NCBI GenBank assembly: GCA_964036195.1
Contig: OZ038459.1
Coordinates: forward strand, 3,531,206 to 3,595,205
DNA: 64,000 nt
Source: Sphaerolaimus hirsutus
Lineage: Eukaryota; Nematoda; Chromadorea; Monhysterida; Sphaerolaimidae
Direction: 5' to 3'
Positions 1 to 11,289 of the stretch are shown one piece after another; the first letter of the stretch is position 1, and each line of letters begins with the position of its first letter. The translations under genes and the position numbers were made by a program. Under the pieces are notes generated by a model, which made no database searches, had not been told where the DNA came from, and saw only the letters and a list, made by a program, of their open reading frames with translations.

Positions 1-366
1 CAGACAAAAAACTGTGTGGGAATGCCCGCCTCTCGAAAACATGTGAAACATCTGAAACTCAATTCAGGGGGGCATGAAGTAATGTAAGAATAACTAGCCA
101 AACAGCACTTTGTTTGACGGTGAACCTAAAAAGGATGGTAGAGAAAAATAGACAGGAGACTTCACTGAACGCAATTCAAAGCCAAAAGATTGCACATATC
201 TGAACAGACACAACCAGTCAATGTAGTCTGAAAAGCCTAAAATACACTCAATTAAACTGGTTTCGTGCACATCATAATGGGCTTTGTGATCACACAAGTA
301 CAGGTAGAAAAATATGTTTAGCATGTAGCACTGAAAATTGTAAAATACCTAGCAGTGTGATACATA
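1..366. other. No recognisable feature
   Basis: AT-rich sequence. I see no exon, terminal inverted repeat or tandem repeat here that I can support. Confidence 0.4.
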
Positions 367-663
367 TAAACACCTTCCCGGTCACGTCCGGCAGCCATTT
401 TTTGATCTTACTTCTTATATCCTATCCCCAGTTCTAGGGCGCCCCTGAGGCTGAAACTTGGGGGATATATTGGCGCAACCCCCCTCTACTTCGCATGAAT
501 TGGGGGGGGGGGGTCGCCGCGACCCCCCGATTCATGCGAAGTAGAGGGGGGTTGCGCCAATATATCCCCCAAGTTTCAGCCTCGGGGGCGCCCTAGAACT
601 GGGGATAGGATATAAGAAGTAAGATCAAAAAATGGCTGCCGGACGTGACCGGGAAGGTGTTTA
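367..663. repeat. Near-perfect 297-bp palindrome (foldback element)
   Basis: The left arm begins TAAACACCTTCCCGG and the right arm ends with its reverse complement. The two arms match almost base for base around a short G-run/C-run centre near 508-523. A hairpin this long and this well matched implies a young foldback insertion or an inverted duplication. I could not find a convincing target-site duplication, so the superfamily is not assigned. Confidence 0.85.
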
Positions 664-1787
664 CTATACACCTGCCCAAAATTGGACAGAATGCGAAATG
701 AGGTCACTCTTAAATGTGTGTACAACTGTGCATCTAAATATGATTTGCTTGATGGAAATATTTGCAGCAGACACAGAGAGTTGATAGATAAGTTGATAGG
801 CACTGGGTTATACTTTTGTGGATCATGCTAGTACTCCAATACTGCTGTAAACGCTAAATGAGTTCTGAATATAACAATCACCTGAGTCTGAATAATACTC
901 AGTCAGGGATGATTTTATTCATATTCATGCAACATCATTTGACATTTACAGCAGTATGTTTGCATGGGCAATCTGCATTTGCATGCATTCTGTGAATCGG
1001 TAGTTTGTTTAATTACAGTAATTTTGTTGTAAATATCTTCAAAATAAAGAAAAAAAATTATACTGAATATAATATGTTAAAATTCACAAGATGTGAATCA
1101 CACTTTTGAGGCAAATTGATTAAATTGCTTGCTACGCGATTTGGCCCAATATAATTGTGTTGGGCTGATTCTAGATGAAATCGAATGGCATTTTCCTTGT
1201 GATTGTGCATGAGTCCTCAATAAATACTGTCAGGCGCGGTGCAGTACAGCTGCATACAAATACAATTTGTATGCACCTGTATTCCATGCTGGGCCATGAT
1301 AATATTTATAGAGATTTTATCATGTACTAGTTGCACAAGTGACAAAACTTCTACATCTCTTTCACGTAGGGGCCCAAAATTTGTAAGAAAATCATTCATT
1401 TATGTGATAATTAAACCCTAAAAAGAAAAAGCCCATAATTTATCAGATCATATAATGAGCGTCATGTTCCAAGTCATAAATCTCTTTGGATTTGAGTGGT
1501 ATGCCATTGGCAAAATGCTTGATAACAAAAGGTTATTGACAGAATGTTGAGTGACGTTTATCTTATAAAGTTTACTTTTCATGTTACTAGTTGACATTGG
1601 AATAATTATTATTCTAGTGTTGACATTGGAAAATATTTATTGATATGTTATTCTGTGCGGAAGGACCGGACCTTATCTTGGCTGTCCCTTATGTATGAGT
1701 AAAATATTAAAAATGCTCATGTGTTGATCCGCTCTATTATTAATTAAATTGAATCATATTGGTCAAAATGACATTGCGGGGGTCATA
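664..1787. other. No recognisable feature
   Basis: AT-rich intergenic sequence. The short ORFs on both strands overlap each other and show no domain, splice site pair or codon bias that I would defend. Confidence 0.4.
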
Positions 1788-1789
1788 TA

Positions 1790-3056
1790 CTGTAAATGTT
1801 CTAATAATACGACAGGTCTCCAATAATACGACATCTCCAATAGTGCAACAGGTTTGGGCATGTTGTGTGAAAATAATCCGACACTCTCCAATAATGCGAC
1901 ACTCTTCAATAGTGCGACACCTGAGAGATAAAAAGAAAAAGCGCCGTAACAAGGGAAACCCATTATTTAACCACAGCGACTCGTAACCCATCGACTCGTA
2001 AGCCAAAGTGCATCAAGATTGAAGCCAAAGTGCCTCGTCTCTAAAGCTGCAGTCAATCATTGACTCGTCACCAAAAGTATGTCATTATTTAACCCCATTG
2101 TGTCATTATTTAAGCCATGTGTACATAGTGCATATTTTGTATCATTATTTAAGCCATGTGTACAGATAGTAGTGCTGTGGAAACCACTGACTTCTAATAA
2201 ATTGAATAGGCTTGTTCGTAATTGACAAGCCATGAATTACATGTTCATCCATAATTTTTCCAAAGATGGTGCCAGCCATTTCTGTGCCATTTTATAATAA
2301 AATTGGTACAATTGTACAAAATTGTTGCTAAAACGCAAAATCAACGTGCCAGTACAATAGGAAATAATGCAGTTAAACATAAAAATGAATTAATTTTTTC
2401 TCCATCTGACACATGATACACTCTTTATGTCCATTATGCTTTCCTTTGTTAACACCGAAATGGTCCCCAACACGATCCACCTCGAGGCAACAAGAAAATG
2501 GCCACATGTGTCCATGCTCAAGCAAATCACCCAAAAAATGGCCATGGCCACCACATGTATTTACTATACATCCATTTTGTGTTTATGTGTAATGTTAAGT
2601 ATTTACCTGTATTGTGGCTTACGAGTCGACCTATTGGCTTTAATAATGACACATTTTTTGAACATCAATTTGGCTTTAATGTCGCTATACTTTGGCTTAC
2701 CTAGCGAGGTACTTTGGCTTTACAGTCGATGGGTTAAATCTCGGGTAGCTTTAATCTCGCTATACTCTCCGCCATAACGATGTGGCAATCGGGAAAGCCG
2801 AAGCCGGGAAATCGGCGCTTTTGGACAAAGCGGCGGCTGGCCGCAGTTCACAAGAGTCGCTCGGCAGTTCGGAAGGGTCGCTCGGCAGTTCGCAAGGGCG
2901 CCAGCCGCTTCACAACAACCGCCACTATTGACTGGCCGAGAAGTTGTTGATTCGATGAAAACAATAATGCGACACTCTCTAATAATGCGACATCTCCAAT
3001 AGTACGACACCTAAAAATGTGCTAGTACGACTGTCGTATTATTAGAGCATTTACGG
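1790..3056. mobile_element. TA-flanked mariner-like non-autonomous element, word 'AATAATGCGACA'
   Basis: The element starts CTGTAAATGTTCTAATA and ends with the reverse complement of CCGTAAATGCTCTAATA, with TA on each side (1788-1789 and 3057-3058). Behind each terminus the phrase 'CTCCAATAATGCGACA' is repeated several times, pointing inward from both ends. The interior (about 2000-2950) holds short direct repeats such as TCATTATTTAAGCCATGTG and no intact transposase. The same family occurs at 44327-44754 and as the split host at 35048-50211. Confidence 0.85.
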
Positions 3057-3094
3057 TAGTTCAGCCTTTAAAATTTCAAATACCTAGTTGACAC

Positions 3095-4035
3095 CAGAGT
3101 AGTTAAAAGTACCGAACTTTTTTCAAAGTATACTTAAACGTAAAGTATTTTTTTTTACTCACACCCTGAGTACAGAAAACGTAAAGAAAATATTTTTTAC
3201 GTTTACTCATCAGTAAACATGAGTAAACGTAGTTTTCCCATCAGAAAACGTAAACGTGAGTACTTTTAAGAAATGTTGCCAAAATTTTCGCTCGAAATCA
3301 CTAATTTTCGTAACTTTTTGTCTATTTTATGCAATTTTTGACTATATATTTGGTGATATACCAATTTTCGACTAGTTTCTCATATTTTTAGCATATTTTC
3401 TCCCTTTTTACCCTTCTATGCGTTTAAAAATCTATATACAAGATGATCTGAAATACGTTTTCTGTACTCGAGTAGTTTCAAAAAGTATACGTAAACAAAG
3501 TACCAAAACTTTTTTCAGAGGAAACGTAAACGTATCTACTCTGTACTCGAGTACACGTATTTATCGAGTAAAAGTAGATACCGTATTACCTCGAATTATC
3601 CCTCCCCTTGAATTAACCCCCCCCTCGAATTAACCCCCCCTCAAAATGGGCTGGGGAAATAATAAACCCCCCCCTCGAAATACCCCCCCTTCGGAATGAT
3701 GTACGTCATGTACATAATAAATACGTCATGTACGCAATGTACATGATGTATATTACTGTTAATTTGCATTGCAGCTACACATAGAGTAGTTTGTGTATAG
3801 CTATCTACGTTTTTATGTCCAAATATATCCTGTTTGGACACATTTATTACCTATTTTGGGTACGCAAATGCCTACTATTTACTACGATCCTTACGAAAAT
3901 TTCTGACGAAATAATAAAACCCCCCCTCGAATTAACCCCCCCTCGAATTAACCCCCCCTCAAATTTTGCTGGCGAAATAATAAACCCCCATGGGGGTATT
4001 TCGAGGTAATACGGTACGTTTAACAAACAACTATG
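3095..4035. mobile_element. hAT-like element of the ACGTAAA-word family, interrupted by a TA element
   Basis: The left end CAGAGTAGTTAAAAG and the right end ..AACAACTATG match the termini of the better-preserved copy at 23372-23897. The flanks GTTGACAC (3087-3094) and TTTGACAC (4036-4043) agree at seven of eight bases, as expected for an 8-bp hAT-type duplication. The interior is mostly the words GTAAAC/GTTTAC and AAAACGTAAA in both orientations. A TA-type element (3581-4014) was later inserted close to the right end. Confidence 0.75.
3581..4014. mobile_element. TA-flanked element, CCGTATTACCTCGAATTA family
   Basis: This is a 434-bp element with inverted termini CCGTATTACCTCGAATTA and ..TTCGAGGTAATACGG, flanked by TA at 3579-3580 and 4015-4016. 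Both subterminal regions are runs of C broken by repeated CTCGAATTA. The middle, with a GTACGTCATGTACATAATA stretch, is nearly identical to the element at 25509-25954, so the two are sister copies. No coding capacity is visible. Confidence 0.9.
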
Positions 4036-4224
4036 TTTGACACACACACGGAATTTGACGGTCGAACTTTCGAAAAGTGGTAAAAAATTTTTGAGTTAAC
4101 TCGAATGAGGTTAACCAACTACCGCAAATTGAGGGGAGATCGAGAAAGGTACATTATGGTGAGTTCAAATGTGTTTTCAACGCATTCAGTTTCGATGATT
4201 TCCGTAATTCAAAGTGTAACACAA

Positions 4225-4443
4225 TGGCGCTGCACACACTAGTTTACTAACAGAAGTAAACTCATTTTGGGTGCCCATAAATCATATTTGAACGCATTTG
4301 AGTTTACCAAAATGAGGTATCTGTAAACTACAGGTGATGAGGATTGAAAAAACGTATTCTGGTAAGTTCAACTACGTTCAAAGCTGATTTATGGGCACCG
4401 AAATTGAGTTTGCTTGTGTTAGTAAACTAGTGTGTGCAGCCAC
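4225..4443. mobile_element. Foldback element with TGGCGCTGCACACACTAG ends
   Basis: The left end TGGCGCTGCACACACTAG is answered at the right by ..CTAGTGTGTGCAGCCA. The arms continue inward with GTAAACTCATTTTGGG-like inverted matches. A related element occurs at 8446-8692 (TGGCCCTACACACACTAG). No reliable target duplication was found. Confidence 0.7.
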
Positions 4444-4767
4444 AATATTGACCAATAGTCACGTAAGCATAAAATGCATGGCAATCGGAAAAGCAAAAGT
4501 TTTGGGGTAAAAATACTTTACATTTTTATGACACATAACAAATTTGTATGTCTATGACATTTTACTTTTTATTTATACTCAGCAGACCGCAAAGTATGCG
4601 CACAAAAAAATATTTTTGTCTCGGTCTATAACGCGCTAGCAGGATACTTAAATACGTATACACTTCCACAAAATAATAAAGTTAGGAAATAAAAAAATGC
4701 TGTGACGCGTGTTTTTCCTGAAACGTTGTTTTTCTTTTTTTTGTTGGAACAGTTTATTAATGAAGAC

Positions 4768-4775
4768 GTCATGAT
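4768..4775. repeat. Target-site duplication GTCATGAT (left copy)
   Basis: This octamer is repeated exactly at 7579-7586, directly outside the inserted hAT-like block. It occurs only once at the corresponding point of the related element near 17030. Confidence 0.9.
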
Positions 4776-5672
4776 TAGGGTTAGGGTGTCAAATTTCCGT
4801 TTCCGTTTCCGCCATTCCGCAGGAAAAATTTTTACCTTTCCGTTTTCCGGCAGCCGAAAATTTTTTACCTTTCCGTTTTCTGTTTTCCGGCAGCCAAAAA
4901 TTTTTTACCTTTCCGTTTTCCGTTTTGCGGCAGCTGTAAATTTTTTACCTTTCCGTTTCCGTTTTTCCGGCCCATTTTTCCGTTTTCCAGCTGAAAATTG
5001 TTTACCTTTCTGTTTCCATTTTTCCAGGCCATTTTTCCATTTTCTGGCTTGATTTTCAGTTTTCTGGCATTTTTCCATTGTTTTTCCAATCTGTATTTAT
5101 CTTTTTCCACTATGGTGTTTTTAACTACCAGGTTCTTCTGTCATTCATAATTTTTATCTTTATCCAAATCTGTAAAAAACAAAGTAATTTTGGACACATA
5201 CTTTGCAGTCTGCTGAGTATACTTTTTACTGTTCAGTTACATCAAAATTCACTTTTGTAAAATTATTATTGTTGTTGTAGTATATTTTTGCTACCATTTG
5301 ATGATTTTTTGTTGGTTCAGTTAAGCTTGAACTACAAGTGAAGTTACTGGCATGATCCATAGTTGCAGAATGTACAGCTACCACAATCAAAGCCAAACAG
5401 GCAAACCTGCATGCAGGTTTTCCTTCTGCAAATTTATCTATTACCGTGCAAATTTCACTTTATTTTTTCTGTTTCTGTGAAAATTTCGCTTTCCGTTTTC
5501 CGGCCAACAAATTTTTTTTACCTTTCCTTTTTCCGTTTTCCGCTGAGTGAAATTTTTTTACCTTTCTGTTTTCCGTTTTCCGGCAGAAATTTTTTTTTAC
5601 CTTTCCGTTTTCCGTAAAGTGAAAAAATTTTTACCTTTCCGTTTTCCGTAAAAAATTTTTTTTAACACCCTA
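4776..5672. mobile_element. hAT-like TTTCCG-word element, internally deleted copy
   Basis: The block starts TAGGGTTAGGGTGTCAAA, with an extra TAGGGT unit compared with other copies, and ends ..AACACCCTA. Both ends consist of many units of TTACCTTTCCGTTTTCCGG. The centre keeps only the small part of the BEL/Pao-derived filler that lies near the far end (about 5280-5450) together with unrelated sequence. It lies head to tail with the fuller copy starting at 5675, separated by two bases, and only the pair as a whole is flanked by GTCATGAT. Confidence 0.8.
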
Positions 5673-5674
5673 TT

Positions 5675-7578
5675 TAGGGTGTCAAATTTCCGTTTACGTT
5701 TTCCGTTTCCGCCTTTCCGCAGGAAAATTTTTTACCTTTCCGTTTTCCGTTTTCCGGCAGCCGAAAAATTTTTACCTTTCCGTTTTCTGTTTTCCGGCAG
5801 CTGAAATTTTTTTACCTTTGTGTTTCCGTTTTTCCGGCCCATTTTTCCGTTTTCCGGCTGAAAATTTTTTACCTTTCCATTTCCGTTTTACCAGGCCATT
5901 TTTTCCATTTTCTGGCTCGATTTTCAGTTTTCTGGCATTTTTCCATTGTTTTTCCAATCTGTATTTATCTTCAATTGGCTCATCCCATTGTGTTGTTTTT
6001 GTCTCTTGGAGCAGCATTGACAACTGGGATTTCAGGGTCAGTGAAACAGGTGCTGTGAACCCAATTGGGCCATATGCTGACACCAATAATTTATTCAAGT
6101 TTCGTCTGGTTGGTGTTGTGATGCTGTCAATTTGCAATTTTGGTGTTGATATTGCCAGCATGTCCGTTCGGTGATTTTATTTCATGCCCATTACTGTGAC
6201 AATTTGATTCACCTTTGGACTCCTGTCATTTTCAGCTATTTCATTCATGACTGATCTGGAGTTTGACAGCCAATCCCTCATGTTCATAGAACATTGGTTA
6301 AATAAAGCTTTAACTTTGTAATATAGTTCTAAAGCTTCAACTTCATTCGTGACACTCATGATGAAGTTATCGACATAAATGTTGTTTATTATCATCGCCA
6401 ACTGGTTTTGTTCCCCTTCATTTTCTTCATATTCATTTATCGTTTATTGTCACATTTGAATGGTATTTTATGACTGCTCCCAAAATTGCTGGGCTGCAGA
6501 CAAGTCCAAACAGTATGCATTTAAAATGAAGTACTATTAAGTTATTTTCAGTTACTGGTTTTGAGGCATCTTTCAGCCAGAAAAATCGTGTGTAGTGTCT
6601 AGCTTGGTCATGCAATCCTATTTGCAAAAATGCCTTTTCAATATCGGCAATTAATGCCAGATTGCCTGCCCTGAACCTCAGAAGTAGGCCCAGTGCTAAT
6701 GGTGTTGTAATTGGTCCTCTAAAAAGGCACTCGTTGAAACTGGGCTTACCTGCTGACCCATCGTACACGATTCTGCATGATGTCAATTTGCCCGGCGTGA
6801 TTACTGGCTGGTGTGGCATGTAATGAATCCCCTTGTTGTCTGTTTTGTCATCACAGATCTCAATTATTCCCTTTTTCTAGTTGGTCGTCCAAAACTTTCT
6901 GGTATTGTTTGAATAAGTTTGGATCTTTGTTGAATCTTCTTATCAGTGATTTAAACCACACCAAGGCTTCTGCTTTTCCCATGGGCAGGTCACTGATACT
7001 CTCTTTATACGGCCAGTCAATATAGTATCGTTTGTTGTTGTTGTTGAATTTTATGCTATTTATTACCATCTCCTCTGCAATGTTGTCATCAATTGCATAG
7101 GGGTCATCAGTGATTCCCACTGCTTCTAGACTGTGAAATTGTCATAGTGTTTCCTTTCCTATGGCCACTATGGCTACTTTTTGATGATTTTTTGTTGGTT
7201 CAGTTAAGCTTGAACTACAAGTGAAGTTACAGGCATGATCCATAGTTGCAGCATGTACAGCTACCACAATCAAAGCCAAACAGGCAAACCTGCGAGCAGG
7301 TTTTCCTTCTGCAAATTTGTCTATTACCGTGCTAATTTCACTTTATTTTTTTCCGTTTCCATGAAAATTTTGCTTTCCGTTTTCCGGCATTTCATTTTTC
7401 CGTTTTCCGGCTGACAATTTTTTTTTACCTTTCCGTTTTCTGTTTTCTGCTGAGTGAATTTTTTTTACCTTTCCGTTTTTCGTTTTCCGGTAGAAATTTT
7501 TTTTTACCTTTCCGTTTTCCGTAAAGTGAAAAAATTTTACCTTTCCGTTTTCCGTAAAACAAATTTTTTGACACCCTA
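5675..7578. mobile_element. hAT-like TTTCCG-word element carrying a BEL/Pao pol fragment (copy 1)
   Basis: The termini are TAGGGTGTCAAATTTCCG and ..TTTGACACCCTA. The subterminal arms are arrays of TTTCCGTTTTCCGGCAG-like units, both read in the same orientation. Between them lies about 1.4 kb of minus-strand pol sequence. The 8-bp duplication GTCATGAT (4768-4775, 7579-7586) and the TIR form point to a hAT-type transposase acting in trans; none is encoded. Copy 2 at 46141-48053 has the same architecture. Confidence 0.85.
5890..7320 (-). pseudogene. BEL/Pao retrotransposon pol fragment (reverse transcriptase), decayed
   Basis: Reading on the minus strand from about 7170 down to 5890, the translation gives the stretch leading into the BEL/Pao reverse transcriptase (ITDDPYAIDDN, then WPYKESISDLP and LIRRFNKDPN). 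The RT core follows, with LPHQPVI, CRIVYDGSAG, RFRAGNLALIADIEKAFLQI, LFGLVCSPAILGAVIKYH and NIYVDNFIMS, then the post-RT segment AYGPIGFTAPVSLTLKSQL. A single-base insertion near 6866-6880 shifts the frame just before the RT core, and a stop follows the VMGMK segment (6177). Protease, RNase H, integrase and LTRs are absent. It is filler inside a DNA element and not a functional retrotransposon. Confidence 0.85.
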
Positions 7579-7586
7579 GTCATGAT
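7579..7586. repeat. Target-site duplication GTCATGAT (right copy)
   Basis: Exact partner of 4768-4775; see there. Confidence 0.9.
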
Positions 7587-7904
7587 GCAGTGTTTCTTTC
7601 AGAAAAATGCATAGCATGCGGTCCGCGGAGTATACGTGACATTTTACACGGTACTGGACCGGTCCAGAAAAGAAAGGGCCCCAGCCAGTCATTGTAAACG
7701 TAAATGAAAATGGATTGTAAAAATGTTAGATGCCGTTCGACATTGTTCGTTTCCAGCAAAAAAATGCATCCATTTTATTCACAAGGAACATAAATGCATA
7801 ATGGAATGCGTGACTTTCGATATATAATACATATTTTTTACCATATATTTATCCTACTATAAATTGAACATCGCTCGCGCCTTTTGTGTCTCATATTTAC
7901 CTGG

Positions 7905-8046
7905 GGCCAGTTCCGCAAATTGAGAAGAGAGAAGTGAAATGGCAAAAGCGAAGTTAATAATAATTATTTTCACTTTGCCATTTTACATCTCAATCAACTC
8001 CGCTTTTGTCGTTTTACTTCTCACTTCTCAATTTGCGGAACTGGCA
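7905..8046. mobile_element. CCWGG-type foldback element, GGCCAGTTCCGCAAA family
   Basis: This is a 142-bp palindrome: GGCCAGTTCCGCAAATTGAG on the left and ..CAATTTGCGGAACTGGCA on the right, with GAAGTGAAATGGCAAAAGCG words folding back in the middle. The left flank is CCTGG (7900-7904) and the right flank is CCATGG, an imperfect match. A second member with a perfect CCAGG duplication lies at 33978-34204. Confidence 0.8.
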
Positions 8047-8277
8047 CCATGGTTGATTCATCAAATGCAAATGCAGAGTTTTCTACATAAATTCTTGAAC
8101 AGAGTAGAAAAAGATACTCACCTGGATACTTAGATGTGATTATACTTAAAAAATAAACCGTATCTTAAACTTACTGAAAAATGTCACCGAATTTTTGTCC
8201 CGACGTTTTTTCGAACCAGTCTTCAGCGATGTCGAGCTTTCATGCATTCTGAAAGGTGATTGAAACTTTCAAAAAAA

Positions 8278-8829
8278 CCGTATTTGCTTGAATAATTCCC
8301 TCTTGAATCATTCACTCTCGAATGATCCCCCCCCCCCCCTGTAAGAAGAGTGGGGAAAAATAATCCTCCCTGTTTGAATAATTCCCCTTTTAAGCATAAC
8401 ATCAATTTGTTATGTCCAATTTGAACAAAAATAGCATTGTGTTAATGGCCCTACACACACTAGTTTTCCCCGTGACATGTGTGAAAACTGAAATGGCCAC
8501 ATGGCCACATTCAGCCTACTCTTATTGTATGCTATATGTGTTTTAGTTAACAAATTTTCAAATTGTAACTTTTATTAAATTAAATTCAAATTTAATTTTA
8601 ATTAAATCATTCAACCGTGTTCATTTATTTGCATTTGAAAAATTTTCAGTTTTCACACGAAGTCACGGTGAAAACTAGTGTGTGTAGGCACAATAAAGCA
8701 TGTTTTCTGGGATGGGTTGATAGAAACATGGTTGAAAATTTTTACGAAATATTTATTCCTCCCCTTGAATAGTCCCCCTAGAAAAGGTGCGACGAAATAA
8801 TAATTCCCCAGGAGGATTATTCGAGCAAA
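8278..8829. mobile_element. Degenerate TA-type element with a nested foldback element
   Basis: The left end CCGTATTTGCTTGAATAA and a right end reading ..TTATTCGAGCAAATA are recognisable, but the outermost right bases have decayed. C-rich subterminal runs with TTGAATAATTCCCC words lie inside. A separate foldback element, TGGCCCTACACACACTAG.. (8446-8692), is inserted in its middle. Confidence 0.65.
8446..8692. mobile_element. Foldback element with TGGCCCTACACACACTAG ends
   Basis: The left end TGGCCCTACACACACTAG is answered by ..CTAGTGTGTGTAGGCACA. The centre is AT-rich. It is a relative of 4225-4443, with a different second codon-sized block in the terminus. Confidence 0.7.
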
Positions 8830-8918
8830 TAGAGATTATTTTTGACCCTACTCTCGTTTTTTATATCCCTCAGATATTTACCAGTTCCGTCTATTTGAGA
8901 TGCTCTTCTATTGAAATA

Positions 8919-9326
8919 CCCTAAATCCTCGAATAAGACCCCAGGGGAGTTATTTTTTCCTCAGACGTTTTGGAGGGGGGACTTATTCAAGGGGGAGTTA
9001 TTCGTGGGGGGGGAGTTATTTTTATCTCAGAAAACTTGGACTTTATTCATTGCATGGATGTAGTCTGTAACTCATGTAATTCATGTATTTAACTGTCCAA
9101 CAACAACAAGAGTGTATACATTGCATACACATCATGTATTTGCTTTCGCTGCTGTAGGCTCATACTCTTTTGTATTTTTGTATTGTATTGTTTTCATCCA
9201 AAGGGGTAGTTATTCATGGGGGGAGTTATTCAAGGGGGGAGTTATTTTTTCCTCGCCTCGCCAACAGGGGGGAGTTATTCAAGGGGGGAGTTATTCGAGG
9301 GGGGGGTCTTATTCGAGGATTTGCGG
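8919..9326. mobile_element. TA-flanked element, AAATCCTCGAATAAGACC family
   Basis: Termini CCCTAAATCCTCGAATAAG and ..CTTATTCGAGGATTTGCGG are flanked by TA (8917-8918, 9327-9328). The arms are G-runs with GGGGAGTTATTCAAGGG words pointing inward. The centre includes AT-rich sequence with CATGTATTT-like repeats. No ORF has transposase character. Confidence 0.8.
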
Positions 9327-9328
9327 TA

Positions 9329-10214
9329 CCTAAATACAGTGGAGGCAAATGTATTTAAGTGGACATAGGGAACTCAACCGCTATGTGTTTTGTTTAACCG
9401 ATCAGTACGGCTATCCCATCTTGCTATATTGCTCTATCTTGTATATTGTATTTTGTATAGTTCAAAAGTCACATTACTGGGCCACACCGCACTTCGTTGA
9501 ACACGGGAACAGTATTTCTAGATTCAGCGATAATTCACGCATTCGAATTGTCTACCTCTACAGTTCTACACTAAATATTTCACTACCTATTTACCTGCTT
9601 ATCTCCGTTTTCACCGCGTTGCCAACTGACAAATGGGCGTATCAATGCCGTTTTTCCGGAAATTACTTTAATATAGTTACGTATAATCTCAAAAATTTCT
9701 CAAAAATAAAATATGAACTATGTAAAAAAACAGCTTGAAAAATATAAATAAATGTAAATGTGAGATTTTTGTATTCGGTGGGGTTTATTCGAGGTAATAC
9801 GGTATTTAGATATTTAAGATACCTTTTTTTAAAAATCTCCAAGAATTTTTTTTTATGCTAGCCACACTACTGGAGAACAATTTCCTAAATGGAATTACGT
9901 CCCTGTCATTGAAATTTATACACGCGTCGAAAATATTTACCTGTGTACAGTTGTTAAAAGTGCGTGACTTTTAGAAAAGTAAATATAAAAAGTATTGTGT
10001 ATTTACTCACTGACTGTCAAAACTATAAACAAAAAACACTTTTTCCTGACGGAATTGTGATTTTTGTTCTATAAAACTACTAAATTACCTCGAAATACCT
10101 CCAGGGGTTTATTATTATGCCAGCAAATATCCCATAGGCGTTACATGTTAGTAGGAAAGACATTGATTTTTTGTTCTCGATCAGGAGGACAAAGACATTT
10201 CTCCAGGAGTGTAA
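9329..10214. other. Mostly featureless; one MITE end at about 9776-9803
   Basis: The only structure I can support is a lone right end of the CCGTATTACCTCGAATAA family (..TTATTCGAGGTAATACGG) near 9787-9803, and a lone left end of the same family near 10080-10115 (TAAATTACCTCGAAATACC). The rest is AT-rich sequence without a convincing gene. Confidence 0.5.
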
Positions 10215-10222
10215 TTGAGTGA

Positions 10223-11080
10223 TAACCAACGATGGAAAAATCACAAAAATTGAACACAGAAACTCATTGAGTTTCTGTGTTTTTGTTTTACACAGAAACA
10301 CGGAAACTCGGAAATTTGGAAAAACTCAAAACTCAAATGAGTTTTTTATTGGAGAACACAGAAACACAGAAACACGGAAACACAGAAAAGTTTTTTTTGA
10401 GTTTTTTCATTGGATTTGAGGAATATTGTGCTGTGTTTAACTGAACAAAAAAATAAATGTGCACGAGTGCATATCACAGATAACAAAGGGTCCAAATTTA
10501 ATAAAAAAGTAACAAAATACATTTTAAGTAACAAAATGGCACCTAGTCATTCTGACAATGATTCAAATTGTGATTGACACTCACTGGTTGACAAAGACAC
10601 TTGCACCCACCAACTCATTCCACCGAGTTGAGGGCTCACCCCAAAACTGCCAACAGCATTACCTGGTCACTTGTAGGGTATTATTTACAACTCTAATGGG
10701 TCAAAAGATGAGTTAGTCAAGTGAACCATTAAATTAAATTTGAACTTTGATTTGACATTTTGTATGACTGTTAAAATTTTTCAGCACATCTTACAGGGTT
10801 CTGGACATGCATAAACAAATGTGTAATGAGAAAACCACTGTTTTTGCATTGAACTACTGTATTTGGGTAAAAGCTTGCATTTTATGGAAAAAAACTCAAG
10901 TTTATATGGAAAAAAACTAAAGTTTTTACAAAAAAACACAGAAATAAAAACAGTGACTCGAGTTTTTTTGTGAAAAAACTCAAAACCCAGGTATTCATTT
11001 TTGAAAAACTCATAACACAGAAAGTGTTTTTTTTCTGGAGAACTTACCCATCGTTGGTGAAAACATCCATAGTGTAGTAG
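10223..11080. mobile_element. Element with CCAACGATGG termini and AACTCAAAA/ACACAGAAAC words
   Basis: The left end reads TAACCAACGATGG and an inverted match ..CCCATCGTTGGT lies at 11047-11058. Next to each end are repeats of ACACAGAAACACGGAAAC or AAAAACTCAAAACACAG. TTGAGTGA stands at 10215-10222 and again at 11081-11088, an exact 8-bp direct repeat that could be the target duplication if the right end extends about 22 bp beyond the inverted match. Related remnants lie at 20573-20830 and 21178-21356. Confidence 0.55.
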
Positions 11081-11289
11081 TTGAGTGAAGTTATACTGCA
11101 TTAAGTCATGATCAGGAGCCAACAAGCACTTCAAAAGCGGTGCCGCTCTCCGCCCCATCGATGCCTACCATACTCTTTTATCGACTTTTTATCTTTTATT
11201 TTTAGGCCCATCATGAACTTTACTATTTACAAGTTTTGTAGTAAGTTCACTCAAGAACAAGAGCACATGACAAGAGCACACACAAAAAT

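Larger units (their letters stand above)
4574..7634. mobile_element. TATACTCRGC-type element split by tandem hAT-like insertions
   Basis: The outer termini TATACTCAGCAGACCGCAA and ..GCGGTCCGCGGAGTATA match the uninterrupted 264-bp copy at 16815-17078 (TATACTCGGCGGACCGCAA). Subtracting the inserted block 4776-7578 and one 8-bp duplication leaves about 250 bp, close to that copy. The uninterrupted copy therefore supplies an empty site: it carries GTCATGAT once, whereas here the octamer flanks the insertion on both sides. Confidence 0.8.

Noticed and set aside
4776..4790. TAGGGTTAGGG resembling a vertebrate-type telomere repeat
   Set aside because: Only two units, coinciding with the terminal inverted repeat of a hAT-like element with an exact 8-bp target duplication. 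It is a doubled terminus and not telomeric DNA.
4574..7634. Autonomous transposase inside the TATACTCRGC or TTTCCG-word elements
   Set aside because: No ORF has DDE/D, THAP, BED or hATC features; the only protein homology is to BEL/Pao RT.
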